Positions 12,697-23,848 of a stretch of 64,000 bases of DNA are shown in pieces. The stretch comes from Rothia mucilaginosa ATCC 25296 (lineage in GTDB: Bacteria; Actinomycetota; Actinomycetes; Actinomycetales; Micrococcaceae): NCBI RefSeq assembly GCF_000175615.1, contig NZ_ACVO01000015.1, positions 248,001 to 312,000 on the forward strand, read 5' to 3'. The notes under the pieces were generated by a model. That model was not told the origin of the DNA. It ran no database searches and was given only the letters and a program-made list of their open reading frames with translations. Each line of letters opens with the position of its first letter. The stretch's first letter is position 1. The translations under genes were made by a program, and so were the position numbers.

Positions 12697-14811
12697 GTGG
12701 CACTTGACGTGTTCACCGACCTTAACAAGGTCCGCAACATCGGTATTATGGCGCACATCGACGCCGGTAAGACCACCACCACTGAGCGCATTCTGTTCTA
12801 CACCGGTATTAACCACAAGATCGGTGAGACCCACGACGGCGCTTCCACCATGGACTGGATGGCTCAGGAGCAGGAGCGAGGTATTACCATTACCTCCGCA
12901 GCAACCACCTGCTTCTGGAAGGACAACCAGATCAACATTATCGACACCCCCGGTCACGTCGACTTCACCGTTGAGGTTGAGCGCTCCCTGCGCGTCCTCG
13001 ACGGCGCAGTTGCTGTGTTCGACGGCAAGGAAGGTGTTGAGCCCCAGTCTGAGACCGTTTGGCGCCAGGCTGACAAGTACGATGTCCCCCGTATCTGCTT
13101 CGTCAACAAGATGGACAAGATGGGTGCTGACTTCTACTTCACCGTTCAGACCATCATCGACCGCCTGGGCGCACGTCCGCTGGTTGTTCAGCTCCCCATC
13201 GGTGCTGAGAGCGACTTCCTCGGTGTTGTTGACCTGCTCGAAATGAAGGCATACGTCTGGCCCGGCGACGCCAAGGGTGACGTGAGCATGGGGGCTTCTT
13301 ACGAGGTTCAGGACATTCCTGCTGACCTGGTTGAGAAGGCTGAGCAGTACCGCGCTGAGCTGGTTGAGGCTGTTGCTGAGTCCAGCGAAGAGCTCATGGA
13401 GAAGTACCTCGAAGAGGGCGAACTGACTATCCCCGAGATTAAGTCGGGTATCCGTCAGCTTGTTATCTCCGGCGAGGCATTCCCCGTTCTCTGTGGTTCT
13501 GCATTCAAGAACCGCGGTGTTCAGCCCATGCTGGACGCTGTGATTGAGTACCTGCCCTCCCCGCTGGACGTTCCGGACGTTGTCGGTTCCAACCCCTCCA
13601 ACGAGGAAGAGAAGCTGACCCGTAAGGCATCCGCAGACGAGCCCTTCGCAGCACTGGCGTTCAAGGTTGCAGCTCACCCGTTCTACGGTCAGCTGACCTA
13701 CACCCGTGTTTACTCCGGTGTTGCAGCTCAGGGCCAGCAGGTTCTGAACTCCACCAAGGGTAAGAAGGAGCGCATCGGTAAGCTCTTCCAGATGCACTCC
13801 AACAAGGAGAACCCGGTTGAGGAGATTACCGCAGGTCACATTTACGCTGCGATTGGTCTGAAGGACACCACCACCGGTGACACCCTGTGCGACCCCGCAC
13901 ACCCGATCGTTCTCGAGTCGATGACCTTCCCCGACCCTGTGATCTTCGTGGCTATCGAGCCCAAGACCAAGGGTGACCAGGAGAAGATGTCCACCGCTAT
14001 CCAGAAGCTTTCCGCTGAGGACCCCACCTTCACCGTTTCGCTGAACGAAGAAACCGGTCAGACCGAAATTGGTGGTATGGGTGAGCTGCACCTGGACATC
14101 ATCGTTGACCGTATGAAGCGCGAGTTCAAGGTTGAGGCTAACGTTGGTAAGCCTCAGGTTGCTTACCGCGAGACCATCAAGAAGGCAGTCGAGAAGGTCG
14201 ACTACACCCACAAGAAGCAGACCGGTGGTTCTGGTCAGTTCGCAAAGGTGCAGGTCTCCTTCGAGCCCCTGCCCCTGGATGGCGAAGAGCTGTACCTGTT
14301 CGAGGACAAGGTCACCGGTGGCCGCGTGCCTCGCGAGTACATCCCCTCGGTCGACGCTGGTATCCAGGACGCTATGAAGTTCGGTGTCCTCGCTGGCTAC
14401 CCGATGGTGGGCGTGAAGGCAACCCTGATCGACGGTGCTTACCACGACGTCGACTCCTCCGAAATGGCGTTCAAGATCGCTGGTTCGATGGTCTTCAAGG
14501 AAGGCGCTAAGCGCGCTAACCCGGTCCTGCTCGAGCCGCTGATGGACGTTGAGGTTCGTACCCCCGAGGAGTACATGGGCGACGTTATCGGCGACCTGAA
14601 CTCCCGCCGTGGCCAGGTTCGTTCCATGGAGGATGCATCCGGCGTTAAGATCATCAAGGCTATTGTGCCCCTGACCGAAATGTTCGGTTACATTGGCGAC
14701 CTGCGTGGTAAGACCCAGGGTCGTGCAGTGTTCTCGATGGCATTCGATAGCTACGGCGAGGTTCCCAAGAACGTTGCTGACGAGATCATCCAGAAGAGCC
14801 GCGGCGAGTAA
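12697..14811 (+). CDS. fusA: Elongation factor G
   Basis: EF-G is the GTPase that drives translocation on the ribosome. It is 704 residues and starts with GTG after AGGGAG. The P-loop AHIDAGKT is at residues 19-26, followed by DTPGHVDF and NKMDK of the G domain. Domains II to V continue without a break to IIQKSRGE. It is the only EF-G in the window and the third str operon gene. Unlike the classical str operon, tuf does not follow directly: a terminator and a new promoter lie between them. Confidence 0.98.
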   Translation: MALDVFTDLNKVRNIGIMAHIDAGKTTTTERILFYTGINHKIGETHDGASTMDWMAQEQERGITITSAATTCFWKDNQINIIDTPGHVDFTVEVERSLRVLDGAVAVFDGKEGVEPQSETVWRQADKYDVPRICFVNKMDKMGADFYFTVQTIIDRLGARPLVVQLPIGAESDFLGVVDLLEMKAYVWPGDAKGDVSMGASYEVQDIPADLVEKAEQYRAELVEAVAESSEELMEKYLEEGELTIPEIKSGIRQLVISGEAFPVLCGSAFKNRGVQPMLDAVIEYLPSPLDVPDVVGSNPSNEEEKLTRKASADEPFAALAFKVAAHPFYGQLTYTRVYSGVAAQGQQVLNSTKGKKERIGKLFQMHSNKENPVEEITAGHIYAAIGLKDTTTGDTLCDPAHPIVLESMTFPDPVIFVAIEPKTKGDQEKMSTAIQKLSAEDPTFTVSLNEETGQTEIGGMGELHLDIIVDRMKREFKVEANVGKPQVAYRETIKKAVEKVDYTHKKQTGGSGQFAKVQVSFEPLPLDGEELYLFEDKVTGGRVPREYIPSVDAGIQDAMKFGVLAGYPMVGVKATLIDGAYHDVDSSEMAFKIAGSMVFKEGAKRANPVLLEPLMDVEVRTPEEYMGDVIGDLNSRRGQVRSMEDASGVKIIKAIVPLTEMFGYIGDLRGKTQGRAVFSMAFDSYGEVPKNVADEIIQKSRGE

Positions 14812-14827
14812 TTTTCGCGTCTCACCC

Positions 14828-14858
14828 GTGGGCCACGGGTCAAAAACCTGTGGCCCAC
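14828..14858 (+). terminator. Terminator after fusA
   Basis: GTGGGCCACGGGT and ACCTGTGGCCCAC pair over 13 positions (one G-U) around a CAAAA loop. The following sequence GTCAAAATTTTC is only moderately T-rich. Confidence 0.75.
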
Positions 14859-14901
14859 GTCAAAATTTTCAATTAAATCCATTATTGAGAGCATGAACAG
14901 T

Positions 14902-14930
14902 TTCATCTCTGCGGCGTAATCCGCTATTGT
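14902..14930 (+). promoter_or_regulatory. Candidate tuf promoter
   Basis: The -10 TATTGT (14925-14930) has a weak -35 TTCATC at 17 bases. It lies between the fusA terminator and tuf, giving a leader of about 75 bases and allowing tuf to be expressed above the rest of the str operon. Confidence 0.45.
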
Positions 14931-15011
14931 AGACGCTAGACCGTTTTATAACGGGATGCGCCGGAGCGAAGATCCGCGTGCATGTTTTCAATCGTTCTAG
15001 GAGGAACACTC

Positions 15012-16202
15012 TTGGCTAAGGCTAAGTTCGAGCGCTCCAAGCCTCACGTTAACGTCGGTACCATTGGTCACGTTGACCACGGTAAGACCACCCTGACCGC
15101 AGCAATCTCCAAGGTTCTGGCTGACAAGTACCCGGACCTGAACGAGAAGCGCGACTTCGGTATGATCGACTCCGCTCCCGAGGAGCGCCAGCGCGGTATT
15201 ACCATTAACATTGCTCACATCGAGTACCAGACCGAGAAGCGCCACTACGCACACGTTGACGCTCCCGGCCACGCTGACTACGTCAAGAACATGATTACCG
15301 GTGCGGCTCAGATGGACGGCGCAATCCTCGTGGTTGCAGCTACCGACGGCCCCATGGCACAGACCCGCGAGCACGTTCTGCTCGCTCGCCAGGTTGGCGT
15401 CCCCACCCTGCTGGTTGCACTGAACAAGGCAGACATGGTTGACGACGAAGAGCTCCTCGACCTCGTCGAGATGGAGGTCCGTGACCTCCTCTCCTCGCAG
15501 GAGTTCGACGGCGACAACGCTCCCGTTGTTCGCGTCTCCGCACTGAAGGCTCTCGAAGGCGACCCCGAGTGGGTTGCTAAGGTCGAGGAGCTCATGGACG
15601 CAGTCGACACCTACATTCCGGACCCCGTGCGTGAGAAGGACAAGCCCTTCCTCATGCCCATCGAGGACGTCTTCACCATCACCGGTCGTGGCACCGTTGT
15701 TACCGGTCGTGCAGAGCGCGGTACCCTGAAGATCAACTCCGAGGTCGAGATTGTCGGTATCCGCCCGATCCAGAAGACCACCGTTACCGGTATCGAGATG
15801 TTCCACAAGCAGCTCGACGAAGCATGGGCAGGCGAGAACTGTGGTCTGCTGTTGCGTGGTCTGAAGCGTGACGATGTTGAGCGTGGTCAGGTTGTCGTGG
15901 AGCCGGGCTCCATCACCCCCCACACCGAGTTCGAGGCAAACGTCTACATCCTCTCCAAGGATGAGGGTGGCCGTCACAACCCCTTCTACTCCAACTACCG
16001 TCCTCAGTTCTACTTCCGTACTACTGACGTGACCGGCGTTATCACCCTCCCCGAGGGCACCGAGATGGTTATGCCCGGTGACAACACCGAGATGACTGTT
16101 ACCCTGATCCAGCCCATCGCAATGGAAGAGGGCCTCGGCTTCGCTATCCGTGAGGGTGGCCGCACCGTTGGTTCGGGTCGCGTTACCAAGATCATCAAGT
16201 AA
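15012..16202 (+). CDS. tuf: Elongation factor Tu
   Basis: EF-Tu delivers aminoacyl-tRNA to the ribosome. I choose the TTG at 15012, which gives the family start [15 protein letters not shown] and 396 residues, and sits 6 bases after a strong AGGAGGA. An ATG at 14982 in the same frame lies before this site and would add ten atypical residues. The P-loop GHVDHGKT is at 19-26. [13 protein letters not shown] and the domain II and III motifs are intact. Only one tuf copy is seen here. Confidence 0.98.
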   Translation: MAKAKFERSKPHVNVGTIGHVDHGKTTLTAAISKVLADKYPDLNEKRDFGMIDSAPEERQRGITINIAHIEYQTEKRHYAHVDAPGHADYVKNMITGAAQMDGAILVVAATDGPMAQTREHVLLARQVGVPTLLVALNKADMVDDEELLDLVEMEVRDLLSSQEFDGDNAPVVRVSALKALEGDPEWVAKVEELMDAVDTYIPDPVREKDKPFLMPIEDVFTITGRGTVVTGRAERGTLKINSEVEIVGIRPIQKTTVTGIEMFHKQLDEAWAGENCGLLLRGLKRDDVERGQVVVEPGSITPHTEFEANVYILSKDEGGRHNPFYSNYRPQFYFRTTDVTGVITLPEGTEMVMPGDNTEMTVTLIQPIAMEEGLGFAIREGGRTVGSGRVTKIIK

Positions 16203-16272
16203 TTGCCGTAAATTTACGATAATTCGCTAAAGATCTGCCGGAGAGAAAACTCTCCATCAGGTAGCGATACTC

Positions 16273-16302
16273 AAGGACCCCCGCAGATGCGGGGGTCCTT
16301 TT
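16273..16302 (+). terminator. tuf terminator
   Basis: AAGGACCCCCGC and GCGGGGGTCCTT form a perfect 12-bp stem with loop AGAT, followed by TTGTT. Confidence 0.93.
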
Positions 16303-16689
16303 GTTATGCCCATTTTGGCCTGTTGAGGACTCCGCCGAAGCAGAGAAAGCGGCATTATCAGCCAGGGCCGCCAAAGTACAGCTCTGGGCATTCTCGGTCC
16401 CCTTTAGCAGCCGCTCAAGACTTCTGAGTGGGGAAACATGCGTAGTAATAGCGGAAGTTCACGTTGCATCCGTAACGATAGAAATCCCCCTGCGGCGGCA
16501 TGGCAAGTCCGTACCTTCTAGCTGTAAATCCTGAACTCCCGGATATGGAAAGAGCACGGGCAGGTGAATGACTGCCTGATCCGTTTAGAGATTTGCAGAC
16601 CTCAGAAAGAACCTGGTCATGTGGACCGGCTTGCGGCGGGGGAGCGTCTAAAGACCCTGCAGATAGGAATATAAGATCTGCGGATAAAG
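16303..16689. other. Spacer between tuf and the membrane protein gene
   Basis: About 390 bases with no ORF that has a ribosome binding site and family-like sequence, and no clear promoter. It separates two convergent genes. It may be remnant DNA; I see nothing definite in it. Confidence 0.5.
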
Positions 16690-16723
16690 AAAAACGGTTC
16701 CCAGCCCGAAGACTGGGAACCGC
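16690..16723 (-). terminator. Terminator of the 1139-residue membrane protein gene
   Basis: On the minus strand CGGTTCCCAG and CTGGGAACCG form a perfect 10-bp stem with an 8-base loop, followed by TTTTTCTTT. It lies about 85 bases after the stop at 16807. Confidence 0.9.
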
Positions 16724-16806
16724 GATTCGAATGACTGCCCCTCGTAAGGGACATAGGTAATCCTACTACAGAATGCCGCAGGAAAAGAACCTATACCTGC
16801 AACAGG

Positions 16807-19800
16807 TTAGATATTCTCCCCGTCACGAGGCTGGTATCCCTGCTGAGGAACCGGAGGCAGCTGCATCTGGACATTACCCTGGGGGTACATACCCTGCTGA
16901 TTCTGAGGCTGTGAGAAATCCCCAAGCTGCTCAGAATCCTGGTGCGGAGCTACTGCATCCTGCTTGTTCTGTCGCACCAGCAGACGCCAGATAACGCCGG
17001 CAATGAGCAGAATAGAGATGATCAGCAGGGTCAGCGGGTTCAGACCGTTGAGCAAAATTGCCAGGTCGAGGGTGACCAAGGCGGTTGCAATATAGGTCCA
17101 GACTCGGTCGAGCAGCAAAGCGCTCAGGAGAGTCAGAGCGATGCCGAGTACCAGCACCACAATATCCGGACCATCAGCGGGAACTGCCCACGTTACCAGG
17201 GTGAGAAATACCTGCAGACCCAAAGCCCAGTACAGAGGAGAATCCGATACCTGCTCGTCTACAGGCCTCTTTGCGATGAAGTTCTTGAGAACTTTGGCAG
17301 CTACAACAGCCAGCAGAATCAGGAGAGCAACCTCAAGAATGACGCTCAGGGGATTGGACTTCGAGTAATCAATGACCAGACGGGCGATGAAGAGGCTGAA
17401 CGCCGTGGTGCAGACGATCGGCAGGTTCTTCGCCTTGGTGACAGACACGAAAGACAGAGCGCCTAGGCCCCAGAGAAGTGCGTTGAGTTCTACCTGCTTG
17501 GGCTCAAAAACCAACCCAACGAAGGTGTAGAATCCCAGCACCGCCAGAGCGGGAATCATCAGCAGCGTATTGACCGGTGCATAGATGCTCTGGCTCAGGG
17601 GGCGGCGAGACATGAAACGCGCGTAGGGGGCACCCAGCGGGCCGTGCATCGGCAAATCAACCATCGTATTACCGACCGGGACAGCAATGCGAGGACGAAC
17701 GTTTGCGTTCACACCGAAGACCTCAACCGGGAGCGTGACCTTCAGAACGAACAGGATAACGACGGCAATCAGAGCGTAGTAGCCCAGAAGAGTCATCATC
17801 ATTGTGCTTTCCCTCGTGTTGAAGAGATTCCATAGAGAACCAATGCAGAACGTCGTGATACTGATGGAGGCACCAATCTGCATGCGGGGGATCCTGAAGA
17901 TGAGTGCAAGTACCCATACGGCGATGAAGATCATCGGAGTTGCTACTGCGAACAGAAGATTATCAAAGTCGCCAATGAAACGGCCTACGCTCAGGATAGA
18001 ACCAAGAGTAAAGAAAGTCGCTGCTGCGTATGCCTCGTAGTTTCGCTTGGAGTACGCGTAGAGTAGCACGCTGCACAGCGCCTGAACCGCCAGCAGGGCA
18101 AGTACGAGGAAGTCTACAAGCGATTCCTTCATATTGCCGCTGATAGCGAGCAGAATGACAGACCAGCAGATGGGGAATCGTGCAACGGTGAGTAGTTCCG
18201 AACGAATCGAAGAGCCAGCCGGCATAAAGAAACCAAGCGCACCGTAGACGACGGTCAGGAGCGCCGGCAGTGCTACAGCGATGTACTCCTTCTGCAAGTC
18301 GTACAGCAGGTAGTGTCGCGAGCCAATCGTCGCGATAAGCAGAGTCGAGTAGAACGCGATACGGACAAACATGACAAGCGTGGAGCGGAAGGACCCAACG
18401 TCCGAAAGTCGCAACGCGCGAGCCAGAATAAGAGCGCCCAGCACGCTCAAGAAGAGGACGGCACCCGAGAAGAGAGGGAAACCAATCCAGAATCGGCCAT
18501 GCGCTCCGCCATCAGCATGGTTAGCTACGTACCCGACGAAGAGAGCAAAAACGCCCAAGAAGAGGTAGACCGACATCTCTACAAGACGGTAGCTTGCGTT
18601 CTGCGCTGCAACGCCCTGAGAGAGGACAAAAGTCAGTAGCGCAATAACGGCGCAGACCAACGCAAACATCAAAAGCGACTCAGAAGTCTGCATCTCAGGA
18701 ATGAGAGCGAGGAAGAGTTGAATCATACCAATGGCATAACCGATGTTGCTCAGTACCGCTCCAGCGGTACGTGCCTCAGGGGCCTTAGCACTGACCAGAT
18801 AGATGACTACTGCCGCGGTAAAGAAGAGGTAGAAAGTACCCTGATTGCCGGGGGACGCGTACATGCCAACAACTGGAATGAGCGCTACAAAACTCATGAG
18901 TAGCAGAGGCTGGATTGCCTTGCGGTACAGCAAGAAACTCACAATGCAGAGGACACCAATAACCCAGGGGGCAGGGAAGATACCTTGATTACCTTCTGCA
19001 TAAGGAAGGAAAGCGCTCCAGCGCGTTGCGTATACAGGGCTATCGGCAGCATGAGCAGTGAAGAAGGCATCAATGAGAGCGAAGAAAGAGAAGAACACGC
19101 CGACGCATGCGTCAATTGCCGGCAACCACTCCATCTTGTGAGCGGGATGGTGAGGAGCTTCCTTCGCCCAGGGGATAGCCGGGGTGCTTTGAACCTGCTC
19201 GGGCTGTTCATCAGTAGCAGGAGCAGAACCAGCAATAGTCTTCTGCAGACGAGGAATAAATACGTAAGCAGAAATCAGGTTAACAACCAGGACCGAGACG
19301 AAGAAAATGCTGGGGAACCACGGGCCGTGATCCGAGTCCATGATGAAGGAGAGAACAGACGCAATCGGGTAGATACGTGCCTGGGCATAGTAATCTGCCG
19401 TACCGTTCAGCCACGTGAAAAGAATGGCATGCACAGACATGACTGCAAACGCAATACCCGCATCCGTATAGCTCAGATCGTTGGTGAAGAAGAAAATAGC
19501 GATGGCAGTAGCCGGAACAAAAATGCGGGAAGAATCAACAAGACCTTCGCGGATGCCCTTCGGAGCAGCATTCGGGGCAAAATGCAGAACCAAACCCAGA
19601 ACGGTGGCAACTGCAGTCAGTGAAACAAAATACCAAACGAAAGGCAGAGCCGCTACCTTTGTAGCCGCCAACGAGTCCGAAACAATGAACGAAATCAGCA
19701 GGTACGCCATCACACGGTTACGCATGAGGGCACAGGCTCCAACAATGGCTGCAGTGCCAACCAGAGACGTGAGAAGCCAGACGTAGCGTCCTTCAACCCA

Positions 19801-20226
19801 AATCTTGAGGACATAGGTAGCAACGCCAGTCAGAGGAATAAACGCAAGACCGGTTGCTGCAAAAGAGTAGGAAGCGATACGTAGGCGCTCCACGAAGCGG
19901 TAGGTGAGCAGACCGGCTCCGTAGAAGACGACTGCTCCAAGCGCCATTGCAAGGACACGGAAGATAGCCGTTTCATCCTGAGAAGACGTCACCGAGGTGA
20001 CAAAAAGACCCGCAGCACCGATGAGCAGGAGCGAACCGATGTACAGAACAATATTGAGGAAGATATCCTCATTGACCCGGCGGCGCTGCGCAGGAGGCTG
20101 AGGATACGGACCCGACAGGGATGGGGGAACGTACAGACCGAGACCTTGCGGCTGGACATGCTGAGGGCTCTGAGATGAAGAGTGAGAGCTAGAGGATGCC
20201 TGATGAGGTTGTGTCGGCTGAGACAT
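16807..20226 (-). CDS. Large polytopic membrane protein of unknown function
   Basis: This 1139-residue protein begins with a Ser/Gln/Pro-rich cytoplasmic stretch of about 55 residues. Some thirty hydrophobic segments follow, several in pairs separated by short polar loops. A Gln/Pro-rich tail ends in DGENI. AAGGAGA lies 6 bases before the ATG, and a terminator follows, so it is a monocistronic gene. There are no ATP-binding, transferase or transporter motifs that I recognise. The pattern resembles the large membrane proteins of actinobacteria that carry DUF2157-like or SCO7613-like segments; that match is tentative. It lies on the opposite strand between tuf and rpsJ, two genes that are adjacent in most actinobacteria. 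Confidence 0.85.
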   Translation of the reverse strand: MSQPTQPHQASSSSHSSSQSPQHVQPQGLGLYVPPSLSGPYPQPPAQRRRVNEDIFLNIVLYIGSLLLIGAAGLFVTSVTSSQDETAIFRVLAMALGAVVFYGAGLLTYRFVERLRIASYSFAATGLAFIPLTGVATYVLKIWVEGRYVWLLTSLVGTAAIVGACALMRNRVMAYLLISFIVSDSLAATKVAALPFVWYFVSLTAVATVLGLVLHFAPNAAPKGIREGLVDSSRIFVPATAIAIFFFTNDLSYTDAGIAFAVMSVHAILFTWLNGTADYYAQARIYPIASVLSFIMDSDHGPWFPSIFFVSVLVVNLISAYVFIPRLQKTIAGSAPATDEQPEQVQSTPAIPWAKEAPHHPAHKMEWLPAIDACVGVFFSFFALIDAFFTAHAADSPVYATRWSAFLPYAEGNQGIFPAPWVIGVLCIVSFLLYRKAIQPLLLMSFVALIPVVGMYASPGNQGTFYLFFTAAVVIYLVSAKAPEARTAGAVLSNIGYAIGMIQLFLALIPEMQTSESLLMFALVCAVIALLTFVLSQGVAAQNASYRLVEMSVYLFLGVFALFVGYVANHADGGAHGRFWIGFPLFSGAVLFLSVLGALILARALRLSDVGSFRSTLVMFVRIAFYSTLLIATIGSRHYLLYDLQKEYIAVALPALLTVVYGALGFFMPAGSSIRSELLTVARFPICWSVILLAISGNMKESLVDFLVLALLAVQALCSVLLYAYSKRNYEAYAAATFFTLGSILSVGRFIGDFDNLLFAVATPMIFIAVWVLALIFRIPRMQIGASISITTFCIGSLWNLFNTRESTMMMTLLGYYALIAVVILFVLKVTLPVEVFGVNANVRPRIAVPVGNTMVDLPMHGPLGAPYARFMSRRPLSQSIYAPVNTLLMIPALAVLGFYTFVGLVFEPKQVELNALLWGLGALSFVSVTKAKNLPIVCTTAFSLFIARLVIDYSKSNPLSVILEVALLILLAVVAAKVLKNFIAKRPVDEQVSDSPLYWALGLQVFLTLVTWAVPADGPDIVVLVLGIALTLLSALLLDRVWTYIATALVTLDLAILLNGLNPLTLLIISILLIAGVIWRLLVRQNKQDAVAPHQDSEQLGDFSQPQNQQGMYPQGNVQMQLPPVPQQGYQPRDGENI

Positions 20227-20370
20227 GGTTTCTCCTTAGGCTGTAGTGATACTTCTACGATACGAGAGTCTTTAGACCTAAAAGCTTTATTAAGAGCAAT
20301 AAAGCGCATGGAACTTACTGAAAGTAGATTGAAAGCTCCCTGAGAGTTACATTCAGGGAAGTGCCTCAAA

Positions 20371-20461
20371 TTGACAAAGACAGTTAAGTGTTCTTAAGCA
20401 CTTAACTCGTGTTTGTATTGCTTAAGCGCTCTATCTCTGAGAGAATTGACGACGTTGTCAA
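20371..20461 (+). promoter_or_regulatory. Control region of the S10 operon
   Basis: A perfect -35 TTGACA (20371-20376) is followed by an inverted repeat, GTTAAGTG (20383-20390) and CACTTAAC (20399-20406), where the -10 should be; no good -10 is seen (best TTAAGC). Further on is a near-perfect 16-bp palindrome TTGACGACGTTGTCAA (20446-20461). CTTAAG recurs at 20393, 20420 and 20645. The S10 leader to rpsJ is about 300 bases. Confidence 0.4.
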
Positions 20462-20712
20462 AGCGTCTACCTGCACTAAAGGTAGGCCCACGTATGACCC
20501 GGTCCGAAGGATGACGGGACGAGTATGTCTAGAAAATAGGCGACACGCCCGAGTTCGGGGGTCGGTACTCAGGCGGGGTGAGGAACCCGGCAAAGCCGGA
20601 TTCAGTCCGTTCTGAGTGGCGCACGTGATGAATATATCGCGTTCCTTAAGCGCTATAACAAAGGGGCAAAAGCTCCGATACAGGGAATACATCAAGAAAG
20701 AGAGTCCGACAG

Positions 20713-21021
20713 ATGGCGGGACAGAAAATCCGCATCCGTCTGAAGTCCTATGACCACGAGGTCATCGATTCTTCGGCACGGAAAATCGTCGAAACGGTAA
20801 AGGGCGCAGGCGCAACTGTAGTTGGCCCCGTGCCGTTGCCGACCGAGAAGAACGTTTACTGTGTTATCCGTTCTCCCCACAAGTACAAGGACAGCCGCGA
20901 GCACTTCGAGATGCGTACGCACAAGCGTCTGATCGACGTTGTTGATCCGACCCCCAAGGCTGTTGATGCCCTCATGCGTCTCGACCTGCCGGCAGACGTA
21001 AACATCGAGATCAAGCTGTAG
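20713..21021 (+). CDS. rpsJ: 30S ribosomal protein S10
   Basis: S10 (also NusE, a partner of NusB in antitermination), 102 residues, first gene of the S10 operon. The start [16 protein letters not shown] is standard for actinobacteria and follows AAGAGAG. rplC begins 13 bases downstream. Expression probably depends on the long leader with palindromes at 20383-20461. Confidence 0.98.
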   Translation: MAGQKIRIRLKSYDHEVIDSSARKIVETVKGAGATVVGPVPLPTEKNVYCVIRSPHKYKDSREHFEMRTHKRLIDVVDPTPKAVDALMRLDLPADVNIEIKL

Positions 21022-21034
21022 AGGATCGCATCTA

Positions 21035-21691
21035 ATGACTAACAAATTCGAGCGCCAGGTGAAGGGCCTGCTGGGCACCAAGCTCGGCATGACCCAGGTC
21101 TGGGACGAGGACGGCAAGTTCGTGCCCGTCACCGTCGTCAAGGCTGATTCTAACGTTGTTACCCAGATCCGTAACCAGGAAACTGACGGCTACGAAGCTG
21201 TTCAGATCGGTTTCGGTGCAATCGACTCTCGCAAGGTTACCAAGCCCCTGGCTGGTCACTTCGAGAAGGCCGGTGTTACCCCCCGTCGCCACATCGTCGA
21301 GCTGCGTACCGCAGATGCTTCTGAGTATTCCCTCGGTCAGGAACTGACCGTTGAGCTCTTCGAAGCAGGCCAGAAGGTCGACGTCGTTGGTAAGACCAAG
21401 GGTAAGGGCTTCGCAGGTGTTATGAAGCGTCACGGCTTCAAGGGTGTTGGCGCGTCTCACGGTCAGCACAAGAACCACCGTAAGCCCGGTTCCATCGGTG
21501 GCGCATCCTACCCCGCACGCGTGTTCAAGGGTATGCGCATGGCTGGCCGTATGGGCGCAGCACGTCACACTACCTTGAACCTGACTATCCAGGGTGTGGA
21601 CGCAGAGAACAATGTCCTGCTGATCAAGGGCGCAATCCCCGGTCCCAAGGGCGGCGTTGTTCTGGTTCGTACCGCTGTGAAGGGAGCCTAA
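21035..21691 (+). CDS. rplC: 50S ribosomal protein L3
   Basis: L3 is an early 50S assembly protein that reaches the peptidyl transferase centre. It has 218 residues. The central loop [20 protein letters not shown] carries the Gln that is methylated by PrmB in other bacteria. GAGG precedes the ATG. It sits 13 bases after rpsJ and 6 before rplD. Confidence 0.98.
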   Translation: MTNKFERQVKGLLGTKLGMTQVWDEDGKFVPVTVVKADSNVVTQIRNQETDGYEAVQIGFGAIDSRKVTKPLAGHFEKAGVTPRRHIVELRTADASEYSLGQELTVELFEAGQKVDVVGKTKGKGFAGVMKRHGFKGVGASHGQHKNHRKPGSIGGASYPARVFKGMRMAGRMGAARHTTLNLTIQGVDAENNVLLIKGAIPGPKGGVVLVRTAVKGA

Positions 21692-21697
21692 TACATC

Positions 21698-22315
21698 ATG
21701 GCTGTTAAGACCCTTAAGGTAGACCTGCCCGCAGAGATTTTCGACGCGCAGGCATCCGTGCCCCTGCTGCACCAGGTTGTCGTTGCACAGCTCGCTGCTG
21801 CACGCCAGGGCACCCACAAGACCAAGAACCGCGGCGAGGTTTCCGGTGCAGGCCGTAAGCCCTTCAAGCAGAAGGGTACCGGTAACGCACGTCAGGGCTC
21901 CATCCGTGCACCGCACATGACCGGCGGTGGCGTTGTTCACGGTCCGACCCCGCGTAACTACGCACAGCGCACCCCCAAGAAGATGATCGCCGCTGCACTG
22001 CGCGGTGCTCTCTCCGATCGCGCTCGTCACGACCGCGTCCACGTTGTCGAGAACTTCATCTCCGGTGAAACCCCCTCGACCAAGGCTGCAAAGGCTGCAT
22101 TCGCAGCTATCACCGAGCGCAAGAACATCCTTCTTGTGATTGCTCGTGCAGAGGACGTTGTGGCTCTGTCCGCACGTAACCTGGAGAACGTCCACGTTCT
22201 GTACGCAGATCAGCTCAACACCTACGATGTGCTGGTTTCTGACGACGTGGTCTTCACCAAGGCAGCATTCGACGCATTCGTTGCTGCAGCTCAGAAGAAG
22301 GAGGGCGCTAAGTAA
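21698..22315 (+). CDS. rplD: 50S ribosomal protein L4
   Basis: L4, 205 residues, lines the peptide exit tunnel with its long loop ([20 protein letters not shown], about residues 45-65), the site of macrolide-resistance changes elsewhere; no anomaly is seen. In E. coli L4 represses its own operon, but no matching leader structure was identified here. Its stop shares one base with the rplW start. Confidence 0.98.
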   Translation: MAVKTLKVDLPAEIFDAQASVPLLHQVVVAQLAAARQGTHKTKNRGEVSGAGRKPFKQKGTGNARQGSIRAPHMTGGGVVHGPTPRNYAQRTPKKMIAAALRGALSDRARHDRVHVVENFISGETPSTKAAKAAFAAITERKNILLVIARAEDVVALSARNLENVHVLYADQLNTYDVLVSDDVVFTKAAFDAFVAAAQKKEGAK

Positions 22316-22617
22316 TGAGCGTTTCCACCAAGTCTGTATACGACGTGATCATCGCTCCCGTCGTTTCCGAGAAGAGCTACGGTCAGCTCGACGAAGGTAA
22401 GTACACCTTCGAGGTCGCTACCGATTCCAACAAGCTGGAAATCAAGCAGGCCATCGAGAAGATCTTTGACGTCAAGGTTGCTTCCGTCAACACCATCAAC
22501 CGTCAGGGCAAGCGCAAGCGCACCCGTTTCGGTTGGGGCGCTCGCAAGAACACCAAGCGTGCGATTGTGACCCTCAAGGAAGGCACCATCGACATCTTCG
22601 GCGGTCCGCAGGCATAA
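22315..22617 (+). CDS. rplW: 50S ribosomal protein L23
   Basis: L23 sits at the tunnel exit and is the docking site for trigger factor and signal recognition particle. It has 100 residues, with the conserved [21 protein letters not shown] segment region near the C-terminus. It starts with ATG in a TAATG overlap with rplD and is followed by rplB after 40 bases. Confidence 0.98.
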   Translation: MSVSTKSVYDVIIAPVVSEKSYGQLDEGKYTFEVATDSNKLEIKQAIEKIFDVKVASVNTINRQGKRKRTRFGWGARKNTKRAIVTLKEGTIDIFGGPQA

Positions 22618-22657
22618 GCCCCGCGGAGACCACTTTAACGAAGGAAGAAATATCTAA

Positions 22658-23494
22658 ATGGGTATTCGTAAGTACAAGCCGACGACCCCGGGTCGCCGCG
22701 GTTCGAGCGTTGCTGATTTCTCCGAGATCACCCGCTCCACCCCGGAAAAGTCCCTGCTTCGTCCGCTTCACAAGACCGGCGGCCGTAACAACACCGGCCG
22801 CATCACCACCCGTCACAAGGGTGGCGGCCACAAGCGCCAGTACCGTCTGATCGACTTCCGTCGTCACGACAAGGACGGCGTGAACGCACGCGTTGCACAC
22901 ATCGAGTACGATCCCAACCGTACCGCTCGCATCGCACTGCTGCACTACTTCGATGGTTCCAAGCGCTACATCATCGCTCCGAACAAGCTCGCTCAGGGCG
23001 ACATCGTCGAGTCCGGCCCCGCAGCTGACATCAAGCCCGGTAACAACCTGCCCCTGCGCAACATCCCCGTTGGTACCGTGATTCACTGTGTTGAGCTCCG
23101 CCCCGGTGGCGGCGCAAAGCTGGCTCGTTCCGCAGGTGCTTCTGTACAGCTGGTTGCTAAGGAAGGCAAGTACGGTCAGCTCCGTCTGCCCTCCGGCGAA
23201 ATCCGCAACGTGGATGTTCGCTGCCGCGCAACCGTTGGTGAAGTTGGCAACGCTGAGCAGTCCAACATCAACTGGGGTAAGGCAGGCCGTAACCGCTGGA
23301 AGGGCATCCGCCCGACCGTCCGTGGTGTGGTCATGAACCCGGTTGACCACCCGCACGGTGGTGGTGAAGGTAAGACCTCCGGTGGTCGTCACCCGGTTAA
23401 CCCCAACGGTAAGCCCGAGGGTCGTACCCGTCGTCCCAACAAGGAAAGCGACAAGCTCATCGTTCGTCGCCGTCGTACTGGCAAGAAGCGCTAA
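22658..23494 (+). CDS. rplB: 50S ribosomal protein L2
   Basis: L2 is needed for subunit association and peptidyl transfer. It has 278 residues. The C-terminal [13 protein letters not shown] holds the conserved histidine near the catalytic centre. The ribosome binding site is AAGGAAG. The next gene, rpsS, begins 12 bases later. Confidence 0.99.
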   Translation: MGIRKYKPTTPGRRGSSVADFSEITRSTPEKSLLRPLHKTGGRNNTGRITTRHKGGGHKRQYRLIDFRRHDKDGVNARVAHIEYDPNRTARIALLHYFDGSKRYIIAPNKLAQGDIVESGPAADIKPGNNLPLRNIPVGTVIHCVELRPGGGAKLARSAGASVQLVAKEGKYGQLRLPSGEIRNVDVRCRATVGEVGNAEQSNINWGKAGRNRWKGIRPTVRGVVMNPVDHPHGGGEGKTSGGRHPVNPNGKPEGRTRRPNKESDKLIVRRRRTGKKR

Positions 23495-23506
23495 GGAGCC
23501 TGAAAC

Positions 23507-23788
23507 ATGCCTCGTAGTTTGAAGAAGGGCCCTTTCGTTGATCAGCACCTCTACCTGAAGGTTGCAGCTCAGAACGAGAAGGGCACCAAGAACGTAATCA
23601 AGACTTGGTCGCGTCGCTCGATGATTATCCCCGACATGCTCGGTCACACCATCGCAGTGTACGACGGTCGCAAGCACGTGCCGGTGTTCATCACCGAGTC
23701 GATGGTTGGTCACAAGCTCGGTGAGTTTGCTCCGACCCGCACTTTCCGCAGCCACGTGAAGGACGACCGTAAGGGCAAGCGTCGCTAA
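23507..23788 (+). CDS. rpsS: 30S ribosomal protein S19
   Basis: S19, 93 residues, binds the 30S head with S13. It has the standard start [12 protein letters not shown] and the motif [19 protein letters not shown] precedes the ATG. A 60-base gap with a small hairpin (ATCGG/CCGAT, 23788-23803) separates it from rplV. Confidence 0.98.
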   Translation: MPRSLKKGPFVDQHLYLKVAAQNEKGTKNVIKTWSRRSMIIPDMLGHTIAVYDGRKHVPVFITESMVGHKLGEFAPTRTFRSHVKDDRKGKRR

Positions 23789-23848
23789 TCGGTTCACACC
23801 GATAAGCTAACGTTTCCCTTTCGGCAATAGACGAAAGAGAGATAGGCA

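Noticed and set aside
16301..16534. 77-codon ORF after tuf
   Set aside because: It begins in the tuf terminator tail, has no ribosome binding site and no recognisable sequence.
20409..20615. 68-codon ORF in the S10 leader
   Set aside because: No ribosome binding site and low-complexity Arg-rich content typical of non-coding GC-rich leader; kept only as leader RNA.
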